A DNA stretch of 64,000 bases from Nocardioides panacis (GTDB lineage Bacteria > Actinomycetota > Actinomycetes > Propionibacteriales > Nocardioidaceae): positions 3,596,001 through 3,660,000 of the forward strand of contig NZ_CP077062.1 of NCBI RefSeq assembly GCF_019039255.1. The letters are read 5' to 3'. Shown in pieces: positions 43,925-54,598 of the stretch. The position numbers and the translations under genes are program-made. Position 1 is the first letter of the stretch. Each line of letters opens with the position of its first letter. A model generated the notes under the pieces. The model had not been told where the DNA came from. It made no database searches and saw only the letters and a program-made list of their open reading frames with translations.

Positions 43925-46666
43925 TCAGCGGGCGCGGTCACCGGCGCGCGGCATCAGGTCGAGCTCCTCGGCCCGGCGCACCGCGGCCCGGCGGTTGTTC
44001 ACGCCGAGCTTCGCGTAGATGTTCTTGGTGTGCGTGCGCACGGTGTTCAGGGACACGACGAGCTCGCGGGCGATCTCCGGGCCGCCCAGGTCGGTGCCGA
44101 GGAGCCTGAGCACGTCGAGCTCGCGCCGGCTGAGCGGGTCGACCAGGCCCGGCCGGGCGACGGGCACGGCATCCGTGCGGGTGCCGGCTGCGGACCGGAG
44201 CCGGGCGACGTACGCCGGGGCGAGGCCGTGCCGCGCGGCGGCCGCCAGGAGCGCTGCCATGGCCGGGCCCTCGTCCACGAAGGTGCGGACGTACCCCTCC
44301 GGCTCGGCCAGCGCGAGCGCCCGCCCGAGCGGGACCAGGGCGGCCGGGAGGTCGCCGCGCAGGCGGGCCGCGAGCGCCTGGAGCACGAGGACCTCGATGA
44401 CGGTGCCGGTCCGCTGCCCCGTCTCCGCGCCGGCGAGGAGCCGGTCCAGGAGCCCGGTCGCCTCGTCGAGGGCCGGCTGGTCGCGGTCGCGCTCGAACCG
44501 GGCCAGGAGCGCCCGGGCCAGCGTCACGTGCTCGAACTCGTGCAGGTACGCCACGTCGCCGGTCGCGGGCAGGCCTCGGTCGCGGGCCCAGCCGAGGGCC
44601 TCGTCCACCCTCCCCTGAGTGATCAAGGTCCGGGCCCGCACCGCCGGGACCGGTCGCACGTCGGGCGAGAAGTCCCCGACGTAGACGCGCTCCGCCTCGT
44701 CGAGCAGGGCCAGGGCCTCGACCGGGTTCCCGTCGAGCGCCCGCAGCGCGCTCTTCGCGACCCGCAGGCGGTAGGGGTGCTGCGGCAGGCCCAGGTGCTC
44801 GCCGAGCTCCTCGCTGCTGTCCACGAGCCTTCGGGCCTCGCCCAGGTCGTCGCGCTCGCGGTGGACGGTGCTCATCCCGACGTACATGTCGGCGGTGCCG
44901 CGCAGCAGCGGCGCCCGGTGGTCGGGAGCGAGTCGCAGGGCCCGTTCGTAGGTGAGCATCGCCTCGCGCAGGCGGCCCTGGGTGATCAGGATGTCGGCGA
45001 GCGCGATCGACAGGCCGAGGACGTCGGCGAGGTGCCCCGCAGCCTGCATGCTGCCCAGGGACCTCGTGTACGCCTCGCGGGCCGACTCGAGGTCGCCGGT
45101 CCACCAGGAGGCGAGCCCCACCAGCGCGGTCGCCGAGGCCCGGCCGATGTGGTGGTCGTCCTCCAGGAGCGCCAGGGCCCGCCGGGCGTGGGCCAGCGTG
45201 GCGGCCGGGTCGCCCTGGACCAGCGCCAGGCCGGCCCGGTGCACGGCCACCCCGGCCGGCAGCCGGCGCAGCTCCTCCTCGTCGACGACGACCACCCGGT
45301 CGGCGTCCTCCGGGCCGGCGAGCCAGCGCTCCGCGTCCACCAGGTGCCGCTCCACCTCCGAGAAGCCGCCGGTGGCGAGCAGCGCCCCCGCGAACCCGTT
45401 GCTGAGCACCGGCCGGAACGCCAGCACCTCCTCGGGCAGCCGCTCGAGCCAGCTGCGCAGCACGGCCTCCTGCCGGTTGCGGCGGGTGGCCGGCATGGCC
45501 AGCTCCACCAGGTCGGCGGCCCGCTCCAGGTGCCCGCCGGCCATCGCGTGCTCGATCGCCGCGACCGGGTCGCCGTGCTCGGCGAACCAGTCGCTTGCCC
45601 GGCGGTGCAGCGTCGCGACCAGGTCCGGCGCCTCGTCGGCGAGCCGCGCCCTCAGCACGTCCGCGAACAGGTGGTGGTAGCGGTACCACTGGCGGCGGTC
45701 GTCGAGCGGGACCACGAACAGGTTGCCCCGGTCGAGGGCCTCCAGCGTGGCCCGGCCGCCACTGCCTCCGGTGACGGCGTCGCACAGCGAGCCGTCGAGC
45801 CGGCCCAGCAGGGAGGTGTGCAGCAGGAAGTCGCGGACCGGCGCGGCCTGCCGCTGCAGCACCTCCTCGGCCAGGTAGTCGACGATGTAGCGGTCGTCCC
45901 CGGTGAAGCCGGCGATGAACCCGGCGACGTCGTCCCGGCCCTGCATCGACAGCGCGGCCAGCTGGAGCGCGGCGATCCACCCCTCGGTGCGCTCCTCGAG
46001 GGCTGCGACGTCCTGCGTCGTCAGCCGCAGGCCCATCACCTCGGTGAGGTACATCGCCACCTCCGCGGGCCGGAAGCGCAGCTCCGCGGCCCGGATCTCG
46101 ACCAGCTCGCCGCGGGCGCGCAGACGGGCGAGCGGCACCGGCGGGTCGGCCCGGCTGGCGATGACCAGGTGCAGCCGCGACGGCATCCGGTCGAGCAGGA
46201 AGGCCATCGCCTCCTGGATCTCGCGGGAGTCGACGAGGTGGTAGTCGTCGAGCACCAGCACGAGGTCGTCCCCGGTCGCCCCGAGGTCGTTGAGCAGCGT
46301 CGTGAGCACCAGGTGGATCGGCGGCGGCTGCGGCGAGGCCAGCAGCGCCAGCTCGTGCGCGCCGACCCCCGGCGCGACCGTCCGCAGCGCGGCGATCACG
46401 TAGGTCCAGAACGACACGAGGTCGTTGTCGCCCCGGTCCAGCGACACCCAGGCCGCGGACGGCCGTCCGGCCAGCCACTCGGCGAGCAGCGTCGTCTTGC
46501 CGAAGCCGGCGGGCGCGGAGACGAGCATCAGCCTGGTCGCTGCCCCGGCGTCGAGGCGCTCGCCGAGCCGGGGGCGCGGGACGGCCCCGTCCCGCGGTCT
46601 CGGGACGTAGAGCTTCGTCTCGAGCAGAGGCGCTGGCACGACCGTCTCCCGGCGCGGGTGCGTCAT
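43925..46666 (-). CDS. MalT-type LuxR-family ATP-dependent regulator
   Basis: 913 residues, a large STAND regulator. Walker A APAGFGKT (51-58), Walker B LVLVLDDYHLV near 135-145, the MalT-like winged region LRARGELVEIRAAELRFRPAEVAMYL, a TPR-like middle (about 400-830), and a C-terminal LuxR HTH: LSRRELDVLRLLGTDLGGPEIARELVVSLNTVRTHTKNIYAKLGV. MalT-type proteins oligomerise on binding ATP plus an inducer and activate nearby promoters. The downstream genes (88-residue protein, DUF4386) are the likely targets. Confidence 0.95.
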   Translation of the reverse strand: MTHPRRETVVPAPLLETKLYVPRPRDGAVPRPRLGERLDAGAATRLMLVSAPAGFGKTTLLAEWLAGRPSAAWVSLDRGDNDLVSFWTYVIAALRTVAPGVGAHELALLASPQPPPIHLVLTTLLNDLGATGDDLVLVLDDYHLVDSREIQEAMAFLLDRMPSRLHLVIASRADPPVPLARLRARGELVEIRAAELRFRPAEVAMYLTEVMGLRLTTQDVAALEERTEGWIAALQLAALSMQGRDDVAGFIAGFTGDDRYIVDYLAEEVLQRQAAPVRDFLLHTSLLGRLDGSLCDAVTGGSGGRATLEALDRGNLFVVPLDDRRQWYRYHHLFADVLRARLADEAPDLVATLHRRASDWFAEHGDPVAAIEHAMAGGHLERAADLVELAMPATRRNRQEAVLRSWLERLPEEVLAFRPVLSNGFAGALLATGGFSEVERHLVDAERWLAGPEDADRVVVVDEEELRRLPAGVAVHRAGLALVQGDPAATLAHARRALALLEDDHHIGRASATALVGLASWWTGDLESAREAYTRSLGSMQAAGHLADVLGLSIALADILITQGRLREAMLTYERALRLAPDHRAPLLRGTADMYVGMSTVHRERDDLGEARRLVDSSEELGEHLGLPQHPYRLRVAKSALRALDGNPVEALALLDEAERVYVGDFSPDVRPVPAVRARTLITQGRVDEALGWARDRGLPATGDVAYLHEFEHVTLARALLARFERDRDQPALDEATGLLDRLLAGAETGQRTGTVIEVLVLQALAARLRGDLPAALVPLGRALALAEPEGYVRTFVDEGPAMAALLAAAARHGLAPAYVARLRSAAGTRTDAVPVARPGLVDPLSRRELDVLRLLGTDLGGPEIARELVVSLNTVRTHTKNIYAKLGVNNRRAAVRRAEELDLMPRAGDRAR

Positions 46667-46788
46667 GTCAAGGGTTCTGGGTCTCCTCGTTCCTGCCCGC
46701 CCGGCCCAGACTAGACCCGTCGACGGGGCGGCCGGTGCGGGTGTTGCACTGGGCCCAGTCGCCCCGAGGAGCCCCGAGGAGCCCCGTC

Positions 46789-47735
46789 ATGTCCGACAGT
46801 TCCGTCCTCGGGAGCCCCACCCAGGAGCGGGTCGGCCGCGGGTTCGTCGCGCTGTACGCCGCGGCGTACATGGGCGCGATCCTGCTGTTCCTGGCTCCCC
46901 TGCTGGTCTCCCTGTCGTTGAAGGTCAGCTCGCTCGTGGGGATCGACCGGGCACCCACCAGCCTCTCGCTGGTCGCCGGGACCGGCGCGCTGCTCGCGAT
47001 GTTCGCCACCCGTTCTTCGGCCGGATGAGCGACCGCACCTCGTCCCGGCTGGGCATGCGCCGGCCCTGGCTGGTCACCGGCCTCGTCGGCGGCTCGTGCC
47101 CGCGGACCGGCCGGCCTGGTCGGGCCGAGAGCTGGCCGCCACGTTCTACGTCGACCCGCGCAGGAACCCCGACTTCGCGTGGGCGTTCGCGAGCCGGTTC
47201 CTGCTCGTCCTGGCCTACGCGTTCCTGACCACCTACCAGGCCTACTACCTGCTGGACCGGCTCGACAGCACCGAGGCCGCCGTACCCCGGCAGATCTTCC
47301 TGGGCACGCTCGCCATGTCGGTCCTCGTCGTGGCCGCGTCCCTGCTCGGGGGGCACGCTCTCCGACCGGACCGGGCGCCGCAAGGTCTTCGTCTGCGGCG
47401 CCGCGTGCGTGTTCGGCCTGGCGCTCTTCGTGATCGCGAGCGCCGGCAGCCTGCTCGGCTACCTGGTCGGGATGGCGGTCGGCGGGCTCGGCTTCGGTCT
47501 CTACATGGCCGTCGACCTGGCCCTCGTCGCGGACGTCCTGCCCGACCAGGCCAGCCTCGCCAAGGACCTCGGCGTGATGAACATCGCCGGGGCCCTGCCC
47601 TCCTCGCTGGCTCCGGCGATCGCGCCGCTGGTCCTCGCGATGAGCGGCCGCAGCTACGGCGTGCTGTACGCCGTGGCCGGGGGCTGCGCGCTGCTCGGCG
47701 CCGCCGCCGTGCTGCCCGTACGACGCGTCCGGTAG
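46789..47735 (+). pseudogene. MFS transporter remnant with frameshifts and an internal deletion
   Basis: N-terminal segment from ATG 46789 (GRGFVALYAAAYMGAILLFLAPLLVSL) loses frame near 47007 (missing base before PFFGRMSDRTSSRLGMRRPWLVTGLVGG), then jumps near 47090-47098 directly to PADRPAWSGRELAATFYVDPRRNPDFAW, and again shifts in a G run (47348-47353) into TLSDRTGRRKVFVCGAACVFGLALFVI. Between the second and third parts the family normally has about 100 residues (TM3-6), absent here. The last part (to 47735) is intact. A true pseudogene is more likely than a pure sequencing artefact. Confidence 0.8.
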
Positions 47736-47754
47736 GCCGCTGCGGCCTCCCGGG

Positions 47755-48786
47755 TCAGTCCGCGGCGCCGGCCATCGCGACGTCCTGGCCGTCGGCGGTG
47801 TGCGGGTTCTCGTCGATCGCCTCGACGGCAGCCGTGGGCTCGGGCTCGGTGGCCGGGCGCCGGTCGAGGTGGACACCGGCGATCATGCACCGCACCGACC
47901 CGCCGGCCAGCTCGATCGTCGGGATGTCGACGGCCACGATCTCGCAGGACTCCTCGATCACCGCGACCTGGTCCGGTCGCAGGCTGCGGCGTGCCCGCCC
48001 CGACATGGCCATGAGGTAGCGGCGCCGGCCCTCCGGCGTCCGCCCGCACAGCTCCACCGCGTTGCCGGCGAACTCCCGGATCTGCTGCTCGGTCAGCTCC
48101 ACGACGGTCCGCCCGGTGACCGAGAGTCGCTCGCGGACCTCGGCGCGACGCTGCTCGTCCGGGATCATCTCCAGGGCGATCATCGCGACGTCCGTGCCGA
48201 TGCAGGCGATCACGTTGGTGTGGTAGACCGGCACACCCTCGGAGTCGACCGCGTCGAAGGCCATCGGCTCGTAGCCGAAGTCGGTGCAGAACCGCTCCAG
48301 GACGTGGGTGTCGGCCCGGTGGCTCCGGGCCGCGTAGGCGACCCTCGAGACGTGGTCGAGCACCATCGCGCCGGTGCCCTCGAGGAAGATGCCGTCGGGC
48401 TCCAGGCCGGAGTAGTCGACGATCGTCTGGACCCGGTAGCGGGACTTCAGCAGCTCGAGCACGTCGGCGCGGCGCTCGTGGCGACGGTTCGAGGCGTACA
48501 TCGGGTAGACCGCGATGTTGCCGCCGGCGTGGGTGGAGAGCCAGTTGTTCGGGAAGACGCTGTCGGGGCGGGTGTGGTCCTCGTCCTCGAAGACGTGGAC
48601 CGTCACGCCGGCGTCCCGCAGCGCCTGGGCGACGGCGTCCATCTCGCTCAGCGCCTTCGCCAACGTCGCGTCGTCGGACTGCCCCTCCGGGACGTCCCGC
48701 TGGAACGAGTTGTCGGCGGCGGTGGCGGGGTTGGGGATGAACCGTTCCGCACGGATCAGGATGACGGTCGAGGGGGGCCTGCGCAC
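47755..48786 (-). CDS. ctlX: Citrulline-utilisation hydrolase-like amidinotransferase (CtlX family)
   Basis: 343 residues of the guanidine-group modifying enzyme family. Seen: PDSVFPNNWLSTHAGGNIAVYPM, PDGIFLEGTGAMVLDHVSRVAY (acid), VYHTNVIACIGTDVAMI (catalytic His), and GGSVRCMIAGVHL (nucleophilic Cys). It is shorter than arginine deiminase and matches the CtlX/arginine deiminase-related group. Hydrolysis of citrulline is known for one member, so the exact substrate is inferred. No ornithine or carbamate genes nearby. Confidence 0.85.
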   Translation of the reverse strand: MRRPPSTVILIRAERFIPNPATAADNSFQRDVPEGQSDDATLAKALSEMDAVAQALRDAGVTVHVFEDEDHTRPDSVFPNNWLSTHAGGNIAVYPMYASNRRHERRADVLELLKSRYRVQTIVDYSGLEPDGIFLEGTGAMVLDHVSRVAYAARSHRADTHVLERFCTDFGYEPMAFDAVDSEGVPVYHTNVIACIGTDVAMIALEMIPDEQRRAEVRERLSVTGRTVVELTEQQIREFAGNAVELCGRTPEGRRRYLMAMSGRARRSLRPDQVAVIEESCEIVAVDIPTIELAGGSVRCMIAGVHLDRRPATEPEPTAAVEAIDENPHTADGQDVAMAGAAD

Positions 48787-48899
48787 TCACGGTTGGACCC
48801 TAGAACACCGGTCCGGCCGGCCCGCAGGCGCCTCACGTCCCGGGCCGGCCAGGACCTCTACCGCGCGACGACGCCGGCACGCCGGACCGGCGGTGAGGG

Positions 48900-50378
<1,479 letters not shown>

Positions 50379-50404
50379 GCCACGAATCTAGAGCGGACCC
50401 ACCC

Positions 50405-50420
50405 GAGGGGCCAGCCCCTC
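50405..50420. promoter_or_regulatory. Perfect palindrome GAGGGGC-CA-GCCCCTC upstream of aldehyde dehydrogenase
   Basis: 7-bp perfect arms with a 2-bp centre, 27 bases upstream of the minus-strand start at 50378. Located where a promoter operator is expected; no neighbouring regulator. Confidence 0.5.
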
Positions 50421-50516
50421 AGGACGACCTGATACCCGGTCCACGAGCTCCCAGCGGCCGCCGGACCCGGCGGGTCACCTTGGAGGTGCGAGGTGCGGGG
50501 GGGACAGGCTCGGGGC

Positions 50517-50984
50517 ATGGAGCATCGCTACGACCTGACCGTCACCTGGACCGGCAACACCGGGCAGGGCACCTCCGGCTACCGCGGCTACCGGCGCACC
50601 CACACGGTGACCGCGGAGGGGCCACCCGACCTGCTGGGCTCCGCCGACCGCACCTTCCACGGCGACCGGGAGCGGTGGAACCCCGAGCAGCTCCTCGTCG
50701 CCTCCCTGGCACAGTGCCACATGCTGTCCTACCTGCACGTCTGCGTCGACGCGGGCGTCACCGTGACCGGGTACGTCGACCGGGCCAGCGGGTCCATGAG
50801 GACCGAGGCCGACGGGAGCGGACGGTTCACCGAGGTGGTGCTGCGTCCGGAGGTCACCGTCGCCGACCCCGCCACGGTCGAGGCCGCGACGGAGGCCCAT
50901 CACCGCGCCCACCAGTTGTGCTTCATCGCGAACAGCGTCAGCTTCCCGGTGCGCCGCGAGCCCGTGGTCCTTGCCCGGGCGTGA
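50517..50984 (+). CDS. OsmC/Ohr-family peroxidase-like protein
   Basis: 155 residues. WNPEQLLVASLAQCHMLSYLHVC holds the first Cys and HQLCFIANSVSFPV the second, in the spacing of the OsmC-like dithiol site that reduces organic hydroperoxides. ATG at 50517. The family is cytosolic. The branch looks closer to YhfA-like OsmC than to Ohr. Confidence 0.9.
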   Translation: MEHRYDLTVTWTGNTGQGTSGYRGYRRTHTVTAEGPPDLLGSADRTFHGDRERWNPEQLLVASLAQCHMLSYLHVCVDAGVTVTGYVDRASGSMRTEADGSGRFTEVVLRPEVTVADPATVEAATEAHHRAHQLCFIANSVSFPVRREPVVLARA

Positions 50985-51057
50985 CGTGCGGCGTGGCCGG
51001 CGGAACGTAGGCTCGGACGCGCCAGCCGGCTCCTGATTCGCAGGCCGAGGAGGCCCC

Positions 51058-51864
51058 GTGTCCCGCACAGCAGCTCGATTCCGGACGATCCTGCCCACCA
51101 CGGGTCGCACCGCGCTCGGAGCGACGCTCGCCGGCGGCGTGCTGACCGGCCTGGCGTCGGCTCCGGAGCGGATGAGCCGGCTGTTCCGGCGGCGCTTCCC
51201 CACGGTGGCCGTCACGGGGATGACCGGGGTCGGCAAGACCCAGCTCGCCGACCGGCTCGCGCGGCGCACCTCCGGCGACGGCGTGGCCGAGGTCGGCTCG
51301 GCGGTGATGGAGCGCCGCACCCGCCGTTCTCCCCGGTTGCACGGCTTCCGCTTCCTGGTGGTGCCGGGCGACAACGCGGCGACGCGGCTCGGCGCACTCG
51401 ACGAGGTGTTCCACGACGAGCCGGTCGACGGGGTGATCCACGTGGTCGCCAACGGTCACGCCACGCCGCGGCGTACCGCCGGGACGACCGGTACGGCGAC
51501 CGCCAGCCGCGAGGAGCAGCTCGCCGCCGAGCTCGAGGACTGGGCGATCACCTCGCACCGGATCGCCTCGATGGCGGTGCGCCGCGACAAGCCGGTCTGG
51601 CTGGTCATCGCGGTGACCAAGACCGACCTGTACCCCGACGAGGTGGACGAGGTCGTGCACTACTACTCACCCGGGAGCGGGTCGCCGTTCGGCGACAAGG
51701 TCGACGAGCTGCGGGCCCTGGCCGGCGGCGCGAAGCTCTCGGTCGACGTGCTCCCGGTGTCCAGCCAGGGCGCCGACCGCAGGTCGGCCGTCTCGGGCAA
51801 GCGGGCCGGCGCGATGGTCGAGGCGCTCGCGGTCCGGCTGACCCAGCTCAGCGGTCACGTCTGA
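51058..51864 (+). CDS. P-loop GTPase-like protein
   Basis: 268 residues, GTG start. Walker A VTGMTGVGKTQLADRLARR (about 52-70), a TKTD (NKxD-type) guanine motif in VIAVTKTDLYPDEVD, and SSQG further on (G5-like). The first 40 residues have a weakly hydrophobic stretch (LGATLAGGVLTGLASAP) that might contact the membrane. It looks like a stand-alone YfjP/dynamin-like GTPase domain with unknown role. The last 10 bases overlap the convergent polymerase gene. Confidence 0.78.
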   Translation: MSRTAARFRTILPTTGRTALGATLAGGVLTGLASAPERMSRLFRRRFPTVAVTGMTGVGKTQLADRLARRTSGDGVAEVGSAVMERRTRRSPRLHGFRFLVVPGDNAATRLGALDEVFHDEPVDGVIHVVANGHATPRRTAGTTGTATASREEQLAAELEDWAITSHRIASMAVRRDKPVWLVIAVTKTDLYPDEVDEVVHYYSPGSGSPFGDKVDELRALAGGAKLSVDVLPVSSQGADRRSAVSGKRAGAMVEALAVRLTQLSGHV

Positions 51865-53534
51865 GGGCGACTGGCACCTGGCGCCACCGGCTCCGCGGTG
51901 AGGCCCGGCTTGCCGGCGTCGGCGTACGACCGCACGATCGAGACGTTCAACGGGAAGTCGATGCTGAGGTCGCGGAACAGCAGGCCGGCAGCCGTCGCTG
52001 CTGCCTCGGCGGCCTGCGCCGCGACCGCCTCGGCGAGGGCGGCCGGGGTGTGCACGACGACCTCGTCGTGGAGGAAGAAGACCAGGTGCGGCCGGGAGGT
52101 GAGCGTCCCGGTGGCCCCCAGGCGCCACAGCCGGTTGCGCAGGTCGGCGATCCAGCACAGGGCCCACTCGGCGCCGGTGCCCTGCACGACGAAGTTGCGG
52201 GTGAAGCGCCCGTACGCACGCCGCAGGCGGGCCTGGCTGTCGGGATCGGCCGGCGGGTCGTCGGCGTCGCGGTCCCACGCGTCGCCCAGGTCCGGCGACC
52301 CGCGCCCCAGCAGCGTGCGCACCACCTGGCCCTGCTCACCGGCCCGGGCCGCCTCCTCGACGAGACCGAACGCGGCGGGGTAACGCCGGGTGAGGTCGGC
52401 GACCATCCGGCCGCTCGCCCCGCTGGTGGCGCCGTACATCGCGCCGAGCAGGCCCAGCTTCGCGTCGGTGCGGCTGGCCACCGCGCCGTCGTCGACCATG
52501 CCTTGGTAGAGGTCGGCGCCTCGGGCCGACCTGGCCAGCGCGCGGTCGCCGCTCATGCCGGCGAGCACCCGCGGCTCGAGCTGTGCGACGTCGGCGACCA
52601 CGAACTGCCAGCCGTCGTCGGCCACCGCCGCGGGCCGGACCTGCAGCGGGAACGACAGCGCGCCGCCCCCGTTGGACGACCAGCGGCCGGTGGACGAGCC
52701 CGCCGGCTGGTACGACGGCCGGAACCGGCCGCCGCTCACCCATTCGTCGATCCAGGCCCAGCCGTTGGTCGAGAACAGGTGCGCGAGCTGCTTGTAGCGG
52801 AGCAGCGCTCCGATCCCCGGGTGCTCGAGCGCCCGCAGGGAGGACGCGCGGGTGTCCGTGACCTCCAGCCCGGCCCGGCGCAGCGCCGCCAGCAGCTCGG
52901 GCCGGGAGTCCGGGTTGAGCCCCGGGGCGTCGAACGCGCCGCGCACCTCGGCAGCGAGCGCCTGGAGCTTCTGCGGGCGGGTGCCACGCAGCGGCCGCGG
53001 CCCCAGCAGGTCGGTCAGCAGGCGCTCGTGGACGTCGAGTCGCCACGGCACGCCCGCGAACGTCATCTCGGCCGCGACGAGGGCTCCCGACGACTCCGCC
53101 GCGAGCAGCAGCTCGAGCCGGGTGGCCTCCGGGGACGCCGCCACCGCGGCCAGCTGACGGGCGTCCTCGAGATCGGCGCGCAGGTGCTCGGCCGTGTCGT
53201 CGATCGAGAACAGCGCCGGATCGGAGCGCGCGCTCGGTCCGAGGCGGTCCCAGTGCTCCGACTCCTCCCCTGCCAGCAGCCGTCCGTCCACCGCGGGCGC
53301 CCGCCGCAGCAGGTGGTGGCCCAGCCGCAGGTCGTGGCAGCGCTGGACGCGCACCCCCGCGGCCAGCAGCGAGGGGTACCAGCGCGCGGTGTCGTCCCAC
53401 ACCCAGCGCGGAGCCTCCGCCTCGCGCGCCGTCACGTAGGCCGGCAGGTCGGAGACCGGCACCTCGCGATCGGTGCCGCCGTCGACCGCCCGCACCCGCT
53501 CACCGGGGAGACGCGACAGCGAGACCCGGGTCAT
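51855..53534 (-). CDS. Non-canonical family A DNA polymerase (bifunctional 3'-5' exonuclease/polymerase type)
   Basis: 559 residues, much shorter than Pol I because it lacks the 5' nuclease. Polymerase motifs: A VVADVAQLEPR (Asp315, Glu320), B RTDAKLGLLGAMYG (Lys359, Tyr367) and C LHDE (His489, Asp490, Glu491). Motif A has DVAQLEPR in place of DYSQIELR. The N-terminal 240 residues hold the exonuclease-like domain, but I see no obvious intact DxE, so proofreading may be lost. Actinobacteria usually also have a full-length PolA; this one is likely a repair or lesion polymerase. Confidence 0.9.
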   Translation of the reverse strand: MTRVSLSRLPGERVRAVDGGTDREVPVSDLPAYVTAREAEAPRWVWDDTARWYPSLLAAGVRVQRCHDLRLGHHLLRRAPAVDGRLLAGEESEHWDRLGPSARSDPALFSIDDTAEHLRADLEDARQLAAVAASPEATRLELLLAAESSGALVAAEMTFAGVPWRLDVHERLLTDLLGPRPLRGTRPQKLQALAAEVRGAFDAPGLNPDSRPELLAALRRAGLEVTDTRASSLRALEHPGIGALLRYKQLAHLFSTNGWAWIDEWVSGGRFRPSYQPAGSSTGRWSSNGGGALSFPLQVRPAAVADDGWQFVVADVAQLEPRVLAGMSGDRALARSARGADLYQGMVDDGAVASRTDAKLGLLGAMYGATSGASGRMVADLTRRYPAAFGLVEEAARAGEQGQVVRTLLGRGSPDLGDAWDRDADDPPADPDSQARLRRAYGRFTRNFVVQGTGAEWALCWIADLRNRLWRLGATGTLTSRPHLVFFLHDEVVVHTPAALAEAVAAQAAEAAATAAGLLFRDLSIDFPLNVSIVRSYADAGKPGLTAEPVAPGASRPQT

Positions 53535-53572
53535 GGGGACAGCCTGTCATCCGTCGCCGACGCCGCAACGCG

Positions 53573-53875
53573 CTACGTCGTCAGGGGTGGTTCGGGCACG
53601 GCGGCACTCCACCGGGCCCGACGCTCGTCGTCGGACTGCTCCCACCACGGCGTGCCGCGCTCGCCGAGGGCCACCTTCGACGCCTGCACCCCGGCGCGGG
53701 CGGCCGGCTCGTCCTCGGTGCCCTTGGTGCGGCGCACCTCCCGTCGCCACGCCATCAGCACCCGGGTCAGCTCCGCGCGTCGCTGCTCGGGAACCGCCGG
53801 GTCGGAGGCGCGCCACCGACGGCCGCCGATGACCAGGTACCGACCGTCGGCGGTGCGCTCAGGCGGCTCGCTCAC
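53573..53875 (-). CDS. Conserved small basic protein
   Basis: 100 residues, charged: YLVIGGRRWRASDPAVPEQRRAELTRVLMAWRREVRRTKGTEDEPAARAGVQASKVALGERGTPWWEQ. The pattern recurs in actinobacterial genomes, often annotated as a hypothetical or biopolymer transporter Tol. No catalytic motif. Ends 38 bases before the polymerase start on the same strand; possibly one unit. Confidence 0.75.
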   Translation of the reverse strand: MSEPPERTADGRYLVIGGRRWRASDPAVPEQRRAELTRVLMAWRREVRRTKGTEDEPAARAGVQASKVALGERGTPWWEQSDDERRARWSAAVPEPPLTT

Positions 53876-53922
53876 CCGGAGACCCTAGACCGGCGCCATG
53901 ACCGTGAGCCACGAACCGGGCC

Positions 53923-54492
53923 TCAGGTCAGGGTGAACGGCACCGGCGGACCGGGCGGGTCCTCCCCGACCCGCCCGTCGACGGCCTCGCGGAGGAGATC
54001 CGCCTGGCCGGTGTGCCGCCCGTACTCCTCGATCATGTCGACCAGCAGGCGTCGTACCGTCGCCTCCCGGCCTCCGCCGTCCCGGTAGGTCGAGCCGGGA
54101 CCACCGCGCCCGAGCGCCTCCCGCACCGCCACCCGCGACCGCTGCACGGCCTCGCGCCACAGCCGGTGGAGCGTCTCCGGGGGGTCGAGGTCTGCGGACC
54201 CGAACACCCACGCCGACCGGCTCTCCGCGGCCACGTCCGCCCAGGGTCGGGGCAGCCGGGCGCCGGCCAGGTCCCGGGTGAAGTTCAGGTCCTCCATGTA
54301 CGCCAGATGCTTGAGGAGCCGTCCCAGGGAGAGCTCGGACGGCCCGAGCCGCCGGGCCAGCCCGTCGCCGGCCAGTCCGGCGCACTTCCACTCGAACGTC
54401 GCCCGCTGACGTTCCAGGGACCCCACCAGGGTCGAGGCCTCGTCACCCACGGCCGGTGGTTCCGGGTACCCCGGCGACTGCGCTCCGCTCAT
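53923..54492 (-). CDS. DinB/DUF664-family four-helix protein
   Basis: 189 residues. Metal-ligand His residues sit in LGRLLKHLAYMEDLNF and MIEEYGRHTGQADLLREAVDG; the third is expected in the first helix but is not obvious. The fold is the DinB/bacillithiol- or mycothiol-transferase four-helix bundle. In mycothiol users these act as thiol transferases, but this protein has no assigned substrate. Confidence 0.87.
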   Translation of the reverse strand: MSGAQSPGYPEPPAVGDEASTLVGSLERQRATFEWKCAGLAGDGLARRLGPSELSLGRLLKHLAYMEDLNFTRDLAGARLPRPWADVAAESRSAWVFGSADLDPPETLHRLWREAVQRSRVAVREALGRGGPGSTYRDGGGREATVRRLLVDMIEEYGRHTGQADLLREAVDGRVGEDPPGPPVPFTLT

Positions 54493-54598
54493 GCGGGAAC
54501 CGTAGGACGCGTACCGGACGAAAGGCTTCCTGGTTCCGCACCGGTGCCACGGTCCGAATCGCGTGGCAGGGGCCGGGCCGCGCCCCTAGGATGCACCG

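Noticed and set aside
43889-46714. 941-codon plus-strand frame opposite the LuxR regulator
   Set aside because: Mirror of the real gene; no domain and skewed composition (Arg/Gly/His/Val-rich).
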